The notes below the pieces were generated by a model. That model was not told where the DNA came from. It did not search any database and saw only the letters and a list, made by a program, of their open reading frames with translations. Shown piece after piece: positions 29,963-40,925 of a DNA stretch of 64,000 bases. The stretch spans positions 4,503,963 through 4,567,962 of the forward strand of contig NC_087382.1 in assembly GCF_963675165.1 (NCBI RefSeq). Direction: 5' to 3'. Position 1 is the first letter of the stretch. Every line of letters starts with the position of its first letter. The position numbers were made by a program, and so were the translations under genes. Origin of the DNA: Halichondria panicea (lineage: Eukaryota; Porifera; Demospongiae; Suberitida; Halichondriidae).

Positions 29963-32900
29963 ATGGAGAAGAACCCAGTGTATGAGTTTGGTAGTTACAA
30001 TGCCAAGTACTCGATATCTGACAGCAGAACCAATGTCTTAAAACCGGCCAATATTGCAAGGTCTAAGCAAGCCACAAGATGTAAGACTTCTTGTAGTACA
30101 TGTGTAACTGCAACCTTTGCAGTAGTGGCTGTTGTGATTGCTCTACTCGTTCTTGCAGGAGTGGTAGTCACAATGACTTTGCGATCACAGGATGCCAACA
30201 TTGAGTCTAACACGAAGATTAAACAAGAGATGAAAGAATTTATGAGTCAACAAGTGAATGTAACCAATGAACTGACAAAGCTTATTCAAATACAAGAACG
30301 TGAGATAGAATCTCTGAAGCATAATCTTCAGCATTCCAATGAAAGCATTATCGAGCTACGAATACAGCTTGCTTCTGAGATAGATACTTTAAGCAACAAT
30401 GTTACTGCTGGAATTGCGACTGTCCAGTTACAACAAAGCCAGAGTGTGATCCGTTGCATGGAAAAAACAAATGAAAAATACGAAAATTTGACAGAGGTCA
30501 TCCAGCACTCGCTAGTGAAGTTAACTAGAAAGCAAGAGGAAGACATTTCAAGCCTCGAGAAATCTTCAAATCAGAGTGTCGAAAATCTACACATACAACT
30601 TCATTCTTTTAATCATTCTTTCACCACTGATATTGAGGGTGTGTGGAGAAGGCTAAACCAGAATGCACTCGACTGCCTAGGAAAGATCAACGAAACACAG
30701 AATGAAGAAAATAACGAGGTGGAGGCAATTAATAATCGAATTGACCATCTTGCTTTAAATTTTACATCAGATGTTATGTTAATCCGGACTCAACTCAGTA
30801 ATATACATAATTCTACTGGCTCACAAGGTAAAACATCATGCAATCCGAAATTAGTACAATAAAAGTATATCTCTTGACCTATATAATTATGCAATATAAT
30901 TACACACACACACAGGTGGACCACTAACTTGCGAAGTACTTTCCCCACCCACCAATGGAGGGGTCAGTATAGAGGCAGGACCAAACTCACTGAGTGGTGG
31001 ACTGGGCTCAGTGGCTACCTACACATGTGACCCAGGCTATGCTGTAGCGGGACAGAGGACCAGGGCTTGTGAGGACACTAACGGAGGGACAGTCACTATG
31101 GGAACGTGGAGTGGAGCACAACCATCTTGTGCAGGTACAGTATGTTTGATATGAGATATATACTGTTCATTTAATGCCATGTTTAATGCTTTTTGAAGCT
31201 GGGAAAATATACAAACTATATATAATGCTACCATAATTAAGACAAGCGTCACAAAGTCGTTCATGCATGTTCGTCCTTCCTTCATAAACAATTAATTTAT
31301 GCATGTATTAGAAACATTTTGCTTGGAGCCTCCCACACCAGTGAATGGAGATGCGGTATTGAGTAGTCAAGACTTGAGTGTGGGCACCATGGCTACCTAC
31401 TCCTGTGACTCTGGGTACGTTCTTGTTGGCCTGGTAACCAGGACTTGTGAAGATGTTAGAGGAGAGACAATTGGAATTTGGAGTGGAACTACACCAGCAT
31501 GTGAAGGTACACACAATAAACAGTGATAGCTGGAGTATTGTAAACAAAATTCATTGCCTGTGATTGTATTAACTTCTCACTTACTCATTATGCCTCGAGG
31601 CGTAGCCGCACGAGGGATACGGTAAAGCTGACTGTGTGTGTGTGTGTGTCTGTTCCAACTGTAACTGCTCAATGGTTGTAATGCGACGAAAACTAACAGC
31701 TTCTATAGGCTTCTAGCCACGTTCTCTTGGATTTTGATTCGTGGATTAGCAAACTAAATCTCTCGAGTTATGGCTAGTTTGACTCACATTGAAGGCTGTT
31801 GCAGTCTCTTCAGAATCTTTCGTAGCATTATCTGTTCGCACAAAGTTTCTATTAAGTTAGTCCTGCACTAAAGCGCTAGCTTTTTGTTGGCTACAAGAGT
31901 TAGAAAAGCAGTGGCGTAGGCAGAGGGGGGCTGACGGGGCTAGAGCCCCCCCCCCTTTTGTGTTTCATCAACTCCAAACCAGCTTGAATCCAGAGGCTTG
32001 AATCACTTTGATCTGTCAATCTATTCTGCACTGCACTGCATGCGTAGTTACTAGAATGATGTCATTCAATGGAAATGTGGGCAGGGTCATCTACTGCGCA
32101 TGCTTACTGCTGATGAAAAGTGATGACCTTTTTTTTAGGAAAATTCCAAACTATTCAGCGCCTGCTCTAGCCCTGCTCAATGGATTTGAGCCCTGCCCTT
32201 CCCAAAATCCTGGCTACGCCACTGAAAAGAGCTGTAAAACTAGCTATACTGTAGCAGCCATTGTGACCTTGCAGACACACCCCTTATTTCTTTGTACGTA
32301 ATGCGCATGCGCGTTCTCCCCCACGTGTGAGAGAATAAAATCCAAAGCAGAGACTAGTCGGGCGCCACCTCCCTCTACCGTTGCCCAGAAGGAGATCGGG
32401 AATCAAGCCTATCCACAGTTTTGTTCTTGCAGTATCTCAAGTGGATTGATCACATGCACCCACTCAACTGTACCACGTGTAAATTTTGCACACATTGGAT
32501 TGACTGATAGGCGAGGCCAACACCCACTTTAATAAATGTTATTCATCGCTATTGGCTAGCACCCACATAGAATAAATGATATTCATGATACTATTGCGTA
32601 ACAGGCCAGAACAAAACTGTGGATAGGCTTGATTCCCGACCTCCTTCTAGGAGGGGGGCGGCGCTCGACTAAGCAGACACAGCTATCATCTTTTCTTGAG
32701 CCAGAGGGCCTGGTAAGCTACCATATACATATACAACAGCTAGATATAACAATACGAATGTATACAAGTCTTTTCTTTTCATCTTATCTTCTCAGTTATG
32801 ATAGATATAAATATGCACTGAGCTCCAGATTCTGGAAGAATCAATTTCTTCTTTCTTGAGACCACAAAACACAACAATGATACCATAATAAATAACAACA

Positions 32901-35900
32901 ATATATGCATGTAATTAGTTTATATAGCTTTAATATAAAATTCATTATAGAAACTACTATAACACTATTGAGCGAAAGCATAACATGGTGAGAGGCATTA
33001 GCAAGCGCACGCTTGCAACACTCGTTTGTTTATTTTTCCAATCATGTTTACATTCCATTGCACAGTGATTATTAGATGCCAGCAGTTGACTCATCCGACT
33101 AACGGAGAAGTCAGTGTTTCCACTGGCACACACGGAGTTAACCTCGGTGTGGGAGCTGTAGCTACTTATTCCTGCAGCAATGGCTATGGACTAGTGGGAC
33201 AAGCTACCAGGACTTGTGTTAGTGATGGAGGGAGCTCAGGAATATGGAGTGGGAGTCAACCAACGTGTGAAGGTTTGTAAATGTACCAGAAAGTATAATA
33301 CAAGGAGGCCTCAAATAATGGAGTCTGGGTGTGTCTTGCATGCAGACTGTGTGCATATGCTATTATGGGCTATAACAATAGTCTTTTTAACGTCTAAGGT
33401 GACTATCATGCATGCTACATGTTCTGAAAGCTTGGTCTAACATCACCCTCTCTTTAGTTATTCATATAAACATCACTGCAATGAATTCGAAAATATGAAT
33501 ATTGAAATAACAATTGTATGTTTGAACAATTTATTCACAGAGGTGATAACATGTCCGTCACTTGCACCTCCTGTCAATGGAGTCCTCACATTCACTCCTG
33601 GTACTGACAACAGCAACATTGGACTGGGCTCAGTGGCCACCTATTCCTGTAACCTTGGCTATATGCTGGTGGGACCATCTACAAGAGTGTGTCTAACTGC
33701 AAATGGAGGAGCTTGGAGTGGAAATGAACCAGCATGTGAAGGTAGACAATTGTTTTCGTTACAAAGGTCGTGTAGCCAGATGCAATGATCATAAGGATTG
33801 TGCAGTGTAATGTATGTCACATCTTCATATAATTCTATAGCTTGTTAAGAGACTTGCTTCTTTAACATATTAAATTGAGTACCATGCAGCAACGTATTAT
33901 TTAAGACCATCTCATTTACTATACAGATGCAATCTACTGTCCATCACTAACGGCCCCAGACAATGGTAGTGTGACTATCATCTCTGGTGTCAACCTTCTC
34001 AGTGTGGGGTCAGTGGCTACCTACTCATGTGACCCAGGCTACGCCCTCCTGGGACCTCCCACCAGGACTTGTGAGGACCTAGACTCTGACTTAGTGGGAA
34101 CATGGACTGGAACAATGCGAGAATGTCAAGGTTAATATAAGTTATGGAAATACCCTGTTTTGTCAAATTTGAATCCCTCTTATTATAAAACCATTTTGTT
34201 TATACCCATATATTTTTCTCATTGTGATTTGGTTTCTCTTACATGATTGATTTCCTTCTCTCAGTGATTCTCTGTCCTGAGATCACGGCCCCTGTTAATG
34301 GGACCCTTGTCATTTCCACCCCCTCACCAACCCAACCTCTTGGTGTGGGCACCACTGCCACCTACTCGTGTGATCCTGGCTATGTTCTGGTTGGTGACCT
34401 TACTAGAACTTGTGAAGACTTGGGCACTGCAACAGCTGGAACTTGGAGTGGCTCAGAAGTGGATCCTATTTGTGAGTCCACTGCAGATACGTACCGGTAC
34501 TAAAAGAGGTATAGAGTTCACCAGAACATTTTTGGTCATCATCACTATACACTCTCTGAATTGCAGTCTAATTCATTTAGCACTGTTTTCACAACTCTGC
34601 GCATTATAGTATCAATTCTAGACAGTTTACAGGTTTTTATGTTTACAGGTTTTATACCGAACAGAGCTCTAGTGGACTGTGAGAATACAACCTGTCGATA
34701 CGAACAGCTGGTGTGTCCCGATCGAGACAACTGCACAATAAACTGTAATGACATGAGATCGTACGCTTGTTTCAGGACTGGTGTTGTGTGTCCGAGTGTA
34801 TTGGGAGATTGTAATCTCAATTGTGATGATTCATACGCCTGCATACAAGCTAACACCACATGCCCTCAAGGGAACTGTAACGTAAACTGTCCGAGTGATT
34901 ACTCTTGTCAGAATTCAGTTGTGCAGTGCTCAGGTGACAACTGTCTCCATTCTTGTGATGGCCAACAATCGTGCTCTTCCTCAGTCATGCAGTGCTCGGG
35001 TAACAGCTGTCTCCAATCCTGTGATGGGCGTGGTTCGTGCTCCTATGCAATGACTGAATGCTTCAATGGAAACTGCAATTTACACTGCACTGATAGGGAA
35101 TCTTGTCAATATGCAACAATGACGTGCTCAGCGAATGCTTTCTGTAATGTGAATTGCGGCAATGGATACCGAGCATGCCGATCGTCAGAGTTTGTGTGTG
35201 AACAAGGCAGTACCTGTGTCTTTAACTTCGATGGAGGGTTCAATGGTAACAGGATCGGCCTGTATACAGATATCACATGTGAAGAGAACAGTACCTGCAG
35301 CATCAGGTGCACTGGACTGAGTAATAGTGCTAGTGATCAATGTCAAGATACTGATATCGTCTGTCCCACGAGTAATGGGGAGTGTACTGTCGAGTGCAGT
35401 GGTTACCAATCCTGTCAATATTCACGCATTACATGTGGACCAAACAGTGACTGCTTGACTTGTAGCGGGGAGCTGTCATGCCGTCAATCAATTATCACAC
35501 TACGAGCGGGTACAGATGCACCCATTATGAAATGCACTGGTCTTTCATCTTGTCAACACTCTCGAATCACTTGCCCAACTAACAACAACTGCACTATCAA
35601 CTGTAATGCACAGAACTCGTGTCAATCCTCTACCATCACTTGCTCAGCTAACAACAACTGCACTATGAACTGTAACGCACAGAACTCGTGTCAATCCTCT
35701 ACCATTATTTGCCCAGCTAACAGCAACTGCACTATCAACTGTGATGGCCAATTTTCCTGTAACAATGCTCGAGTGACCTGTCCCTCTGGAGACTACAGTT
35801 GCAACATACGCTGCACTGACCCACTGTCCTGTCAAGACTTGAGTATCACCAACACACACAATGTCAACCTGCTCTGTTGTGGTGGTCCCACTGCTTGTGC

Positions 35901-35949
35901 AGGAACGAGTGTGGTACCCACCTCCATCGATTGCCCCTACATTAATTAA
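29963..35949 (+). CDS. type II membrane protein: coiled coil, six Sushi domains, Cys-rich repeats (paralog 2)
   Basis: Eight exons: 29963-30827, 30916-31134, 31312-31506, 33066-33272, 33541-33741, 33927-34130, 34265-34471, 34649-35949; all phase 1; 1132 codons plus stop. It begins MEKNPVYEFG like paralog 1. The order is the same: basic head, one membrane segment, coiled-coil stalk, six Sushi domains, Cys-rich C-terminal repeats. Exons 3-7 have exactly the same lengths as in paralog 1. The last exon is 78 bases longer. It carries an extra near-identical NCTxNCNAQNSCQSSTI unit and a rebuilt upstream part (SCDGQQSCSSS, SCDGRGSCSYA). Intron 3 has grown to 1559 bases, against 123 in paralog 1, by insertion of at least three repeats. 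It is a segmental duplicate of the gene at 17885; a recognition role is inferred only. Confidence 0.88.
31588..32290 (+). repeat. family A dispersed repeat in Sushi paralog 2 intron 3, interrupted by another element
   Basis: Begins ATTATGCCTCGAGGCG.AGCC, (TG)n, CAATGGTTGTAATGCGAC, AACAGCTTCTATAGGCTTCT, CTCGAGTTATGGCTAG and TGCACTAAAGCGC, and continues after 32224 (AGCTGTAAAAC..AGCCATTGTGA). Copy 39574-39935 is collinear without the interruption, so 31909-32224 is a nested insertion. Confidence 0.8.
31909..32224. mobile_element. CAGTGGCGTAG-type element with 5-bp target duplication
   Basis: Termini CAGTGGCGTAG and CTACGCCACTG are inverted repeats. The flanks are AAAAG (31904-31908) and AAAAG (32225-32229), and the interrupted family A repeat gives the empty site. 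No coding capacity. Element 62235-62839 has near-identical ends and also a 5-base flanking duplication. Confidence 0.78.
32352..32673. mobile_element. 320-base inverted-repeat element
   Basis: Arms of about 70 bases: 32352-32427 (GACTAGTCGGGCGCC.. GGGAATCAAGCCTATCC) pair with 32608-32673 (GGATAGGCTTGATTCCC.. GGCGCTCGACT). Third insertion in the same intron. Confidence 0.78.
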
Positions 35950-36532
35950 CTGTTGATTGGCGAACATTATTTAGACAGAACTAGCTGCTAGACTAGTGTT
36001 CATAGCAGAATAGCTCATCGATATTATCGATCAGTATTGAGTAGAACAAAATTCGATATGCAATACAACATTATTTTTTAGATTTTGTATAATAGTTGTA
36101 ATTAATTAATGAATGTTGATCGATGTAATTCAAGGTTGTAGTTCAACAGTAGTAGCTATCGCTGATCTAAAAATAATTGATTTTCTGATCCACCCTTTCA
36201 TATATTAACCCAACAAAATAATTTTTGGGCTATGCATGCCAAATTGCAATGTATCTCTCAATCTTGCAAATAATTATGAATGAACAATGACGGAATCATT
36301 TGAAAGGTCTAGAGTGTTGAACTCCTCTATTTTTACTTATAAGTAGAGCGTTAAATGCATGACATGCACGAATCATTACATTTTTTATTATAAATAATTA
36401 TGTCACAATAATAATTACGAAAAAAGTTAGTCTCAGGTATGACATAATTATATGAAAACAACCAATAAGTCAGACAATAATAATAATAATGAATTTAACT
36501 ATAACAATTGATCGCCTAACACAATAGCTCCT
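35950..36532. other. convergent 3' spacer between Sushi paralog 2 and DNAJB11
   Basis: Very AT-rich. TTTATT at 36384-36389 reads AATAAA on the minus strand, a plausible poly(A) signal for DNAJB11 about 145 bases beyond its stop. No gene is seen. Confidence 0.5.
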
Positions 36533-39500
36533 CTACAGTCCATTGTACACTGTCTGTTTAGAGTCTTGTCCCAGCAACCGGATCAACTCTGCAGGGGAGG
36601 TAAACAAAGCATGAAAGCATGAAAGCAAGTATCGTGCATATAAATTACACTGAATTAATATGTAACTAATAAGCTACTGTATAATCTGGTTAGTAAGCGT
36701 ATGCGCCTATAGGGAAAAAAGCAGACCTCTATTATCCGGATGCGCTTATAGAAATTAACCACGCCCATGACGTTTCAATGAACCCAGTATGGGACCACTA
36801 AATGAATCTCCTCCCCAATACCCCACCCCTCACACAGATGCTTCTACACTACAAAACCACACCCACCTTCTCTTGTCTCTTCGGATAAGCTTCCCCTGGG
36901 AAACTCTACATCCTGACGTACAGTGTCCCTTTCATCTTGTTGTTGTCGTAGTTAGGCATGCCCTCCCCAGTCTTTTGGATGATTGCCCCAGGCCATGTCA
37001 CCTTGTCTCTTTTCAAATTCACCTATGGCATTGTCACATGATGATCATCACACTACTACATCCGATACCAATTCAGTATAATTATTATTTGATCACATAC
37101 AAGTACGTGATAGCTTCTACTTACCAAGTGTCCATCCAGATGCTCTATATTCATGTCAAATCCTACCAGTGCATCTCGTAGAGTCACGGTCACGTTCATG
37201 TAGAGGTCGTCACCACGGCGCTCAAACAACGGGTGTCTGTTAGGATATCAAAACAGGGTTAGTTTGAATTAGGGCATAGAGTAAAACATGACTTACAGAG
37301 TGTACAGTGAACACAGGGTCTGCCCACACACGGGATTATTAATCATAATTAAGACCACTTTAACTACGTACATGTACATGTACATACTACGAAATGCATC
37401 GATTCGCTACTTATTGTCAGAAAGTAGTCATCAACTAAAAAAAAATCCTGGGCAGATCCCTGTGTATGTTAAAAAAATAGTACCATGTACACATACAATG
37501 TATAGTGATAAATGTACTGTAATACGAAATCGAAAGTAAAAGAATAAGATGTCCTCACTTTTGAGTCATGATGATGAAGATGAGGTCACCTGGTTCCCCG
37601 TCAGTGTGGGGCTCCCCCTCCGCTATGAACGGGTAGTTATAGCCATCCTTCATACCTGGTTCAATGTCAATCTCCAGCACCTTCTCCTCCAGGACGTATC
37701 TGTGTGTGTGTGTGCATGGGGTGGGGTGAGGCGGCCTGTACGTTCAGTCAATCTCTTATAATACAGTACACATGTACATGTATACACTAACAACATGGAT
37801 GCTATAGCTAGACAGTAGATCAAAGGTTTCAGTCAATTGCTTACAGGGTGGAGGAGGGATACATGTACATGTACAATGTATCCCTCCTCCACCTGAATTA
37901 TTTATACGCTGTCAAACAGTGTTGCACCATACAGTGTACAGTGTACATGTCAAGGTGCTGTATTGCAGCCTCTCACTGCTGAGGTTTAGTCAACAATGTG
38001 TATAGCTGCACTGTATTAATCTCACAAGCTCTCTCACCTAATGTTGGGACACTCCTCACACACTTGCTGTGGAGACATCTGAAGGAGAGAGCAATACAAG
38101 GATTACAATACATGCATGCATACACTGCACACGGAGAAGCCATCACCATCACCAGTACTTGTACTATTGTACAGTGTGTGTGTGTGTCATTAGCAATACA
38201 GATAATAATGTCAGAATTACCAACACTTTAGAGAGATATTTAGGCAATTACTGTCCAATTTCTTAGTTACCTTCCAAAAATGTGAGCAATGCGGCCATCA
38301 ATTTTCACACAGCTGTTCAAAAATCTCTAGATTTTATTGCTACATGTAGGTCCTATCACACAATGGACACACGTATGCACTGTAAAAGTGGACTTCAGGG
38401 TACTACAATCATGTATGCGTTGGAACTTGGTTAGAGTATCCCGATTATAAGAGGTGTCCTAATTGTAGGGGACTTAATGCAATACAGTAATAGTATGCTG
38501 CCTACAAAACAAGCTTTTATAGACAGCACTAAGTGCCCATCCAAATAATGAGATTGAGGCAATAATTATCGTTGTACAATTGTCGTTGTCTATTACTTAA
38601 AGGTCCGGCCGGCCTGTACACAATACAATATACACTGTGGAAATTGTGGATGAAAGTACATGTACATTGTACTAGTCTCTTTTGTACATGTATTACTGAC
38701 AGTTTAGTTGTCCTACACTGTACCTCCACCCACCCAAGCCCTACCTGGAATCGTCCCGGTCCAACCTGGATGGTCTTCATCTCAGTACGGCAGTTGCACT
38801 GTCGTGTCCCCGACGCAGGATGAGGGACCGCCTTGAAACGAGCAAACTAGGGGAGAATAATCAACACATACATGGATACTGGGATTACCACTAGCCTGTG
38901 ACCGTAAATTCTAGCTTTCTACTTTAGTGACCCTGTTCCAGGTAAGGGATCACTGTAACTGAACGAGTGCCTGCTAATGCACTAAGCAGACAAAATAAAA
39001 ATCGCTCAAGTTAGCTGTAAATGTAATACTATATACACGGTTACCCTATAAATATTAAGCAGGCTACACTCTCTACAATACAGCCAGGTTAATGGGCTCC
39101 AAAGTATGGGTTTAGACACATGGGCTAGCAGGCCTTCCTCTATTACCAGTGTCTGGTTACTAGAGACATATTCACGGAAAAGGTACTTAGAAATTTATAA
39201 ACAAACTTAATTAGACAACCCTGTACAGTGGTTTCACATTACACCACTAAATTACGGGAATAACTTCGTGGGTATCAAATGACAACAATACACTTACTGT
39301 GGTTTCAGAAGTCCATCATAATTACTAAACATGTACCAGCCTACTGCATACACGCACACACACTAGTAGGCATGTACCTCAATGAAGCTTCCCTTGTAGA
39401 GGTCCTCCAGTGAGACGTGCATGTCCATGGTGATGGTACCTCCACGGGGGATTTCCCTCTGACCTCCCTGGTTCCCAAAACCAAAGCCAAACCCACCACC

Positions 39501-40664
39501 AAAGAATGAACTGCAGATAAAAAGCATTTGGCATTTAAAAGTGTTATTATTAGCAACAGAGGCATCCCCTTAATTATGCCTCGAGGAGTAAAGCTGACCG
39601 TGTGTGTGTGTGTGTGTGTGTGTACTCCAGCTGTAAATGCTCAACGGTTGCAATGCGACAAAAACTAACAGCTTCTATAGGCTTCTAACCACGTTCTCTT
39701 AGATTTTGATTTGTGGGTTAGCAAACTAAAGCTTCTTTCTCGAGTTATGGCTAGTTATGGCTAGTTTGCAGTCTCTTCAGAATCGTTCGTAGCATCATCT
39801 ATTAGCACAAATTTCTATTTAACTTTTAACTTAGCCTTGCACTAAAGTGACAACTATTTGTAGCCTACAAAAGCTGTACACTGCCAGAAAAAGCCGTTGT
39901 GAACTTCAACCTCTCTGCAGATCCTCCCCTTTTTTGATAGCACGATGTCATAATAATTTTGAACTTCTAGCATCATGTTTCTATCCTTCAAGATCACCTG
40001 TAGCCACCACAGTTCCGTTTCATTAAGCTCCAAAGCCAAACATGCCTCAAGGATGTAATATAAGCGCTTGGGTGCTTGTGGGAGTTTAATACTGTACATA
40101 AACTGTACTGTGATCGTCTCAATTGAAATACAACTAAACCAGTTATCTGTTGNNNNNNNNNNNNNNNNNNNNNNNNNNNNNNNNNNNNNNNNNNNNNNNN
40201 NNNNNNNNNNNNNNNNNNNNNNNNNNNNNNNNNNNNNNNNNNNNNNNNNNNNNNNNNNNNNNNNNNNNNNNNNNNNNNNNNNNNNNNNNNNNNNNNNNNN
40301 NNNNNNNNNNNNNNNNNNNNNNNNNNNNNNNNNNNNNNNNNNNNNNNNNNNNCACCATGGCTAATTTACGATAGGCTTTCTTTATTTGACTGGTAGTAGC
40401 ATCTTTATTTACTCCTAGTATTTTATAAAAATCTCGCCTGAGGGGAAAACGGAGGCAGTACAGTGGTTGGTAAAAAGATATACGACAACATATGTGAGTG
40501 TGCATTATATAAAATATGCAAGTATTTCTAAGTTTTATTCTTTTTCTGACTGTGTGTACGTACGTGTAGCGCTGATGTTCAATGCTAACTTACCCTGACA
40601 AGGCGATAAGGATGCTATTAAAAAGTAGAAGAGACAGCAGGAGTGTGTTTGTAGACAGCTTCAT
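36533..40664 (-). CDS. DNAJB11: ER-lumenal Hsp40 co-chaperone DNAJB11 (ERdj3)
   Basis: Readable exons on the minus strand: 40664-40594 (signal peptide [15 protein letters not shown]), 40437 into the N gap ([18 protein letters not shown], first half of the J domain), 39510-39378, 38846-38745, 38078-38038, 37699-37559, 37236-37125, 37022-36867, 36588-36533. The second half of the J domain with its HPD motif and part of the Gly/Phe region must lie in the gap. The substrate-binding part matches ERdj3: [14 protein letters not shown] and VCEECPN cysteines, [34 protein letters not shown]. ERdj3 recruits the ER Hsp70 BiP to unfolded clients. Exon 37022-36867 is one base out of frame near 36912: after GTLYV the frame hits a stop, while [12 protein letters not shown] continues in another frame. 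This is probably a lost base. The gene shares a 261-base head-to-head promoter with NBR1. Confidence 0.92.
37847..37893. repeat. perfect 18-bp hairpin in a DNAJB11 intron
   Basis: GGTGGAGGAGGGATACAT (37847-37864) and ATGTATCCCTCCTCCACC (37876-37893) are exact reverse complements around an 11-base loop. The interior adds the palindrome GTACATGTAC. Confidence 0.85.
39574..39935 (+). repeat. family A dispersed repeat in a DNAJB11 intron
   Basis: ATTATGCCTCGAGGAGTAAAGCTGACCG(TG)n opens the copy. It continues through CTCAACGGTTGCAATGCGAC, CAGCTTCTATAGGCTTCTA, CTCGAGTTATGGCTAG, TTGCACTAAAG and AGCTGTACACTGCC. It is the cleanest uninterrupted copy in the window. Confidence 0.8.
40153..40352. other. 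assembly gap of 200 N
   Basis: A run of exactly 200 N, a conventional scaffold-gap length. It cuts DNAJB11 exon 2 inside the J domain, so the real gap size is unknown. Confidence 0.98.
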
Positions 40665-40925
40665 CTTCTTAGACTAAGCGCCTTCCCTCGAGACCACTGT
40701 TAATTGTGGCTAGCTGAAAATGTGACACGTAGGCAAGCGTAATGACATTCTTTTGTAGTTTCCGTGTGGTGGGGGAGGTACTGTGCCGCCCACGCAACGC
40801 ACGCCACGCCGTGGGGGTCCTCTATTTCAACATTACGTCATACAGTATTTATTATAAAACCAATGAATTTTGTATTATTATGATAGTTTTGCTTTGAAAC
40901 GAAAACACAACACAACACTGAGATA
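40665..40925. promoter_or_regulatory. bidirectional promoter of DNAJB11 and NBR1
   Basis: Only 261 bases separate the two opposite start codons. The segment holds a GC-rich patch (CCACGCCGTGGG near 40803-40814), an ATTACGTCAT (40832-40841; TGACGTAA on the minus strand, CREB/ATF-like) and an inverted CCAAT context (ACCAATG near 40859). No TATA box is evident. Co-regulation of an ER chaperone and an autophagy receptor under stress is an inference. Confidence 0.6.

Noticed and set aside
36789-37181. 130-codon plus-strand open frame
   Set aside because: Antisense to two conserved DNAJB11 exons and an intron; no domain of its own.
39854-40099. 81-codon minus-strand open frame next to the N gap, considered as a missing DNAJB11 exon
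   Set aside because: Its protein shows no HPD or J-domain sequence, and half of it overlaps the end of a family A repeat copy.
40068-40505. Open frames running through the 200 N
   Set aside because: Translation of N is meaningless; only the J-domain start outside the gap was kept.
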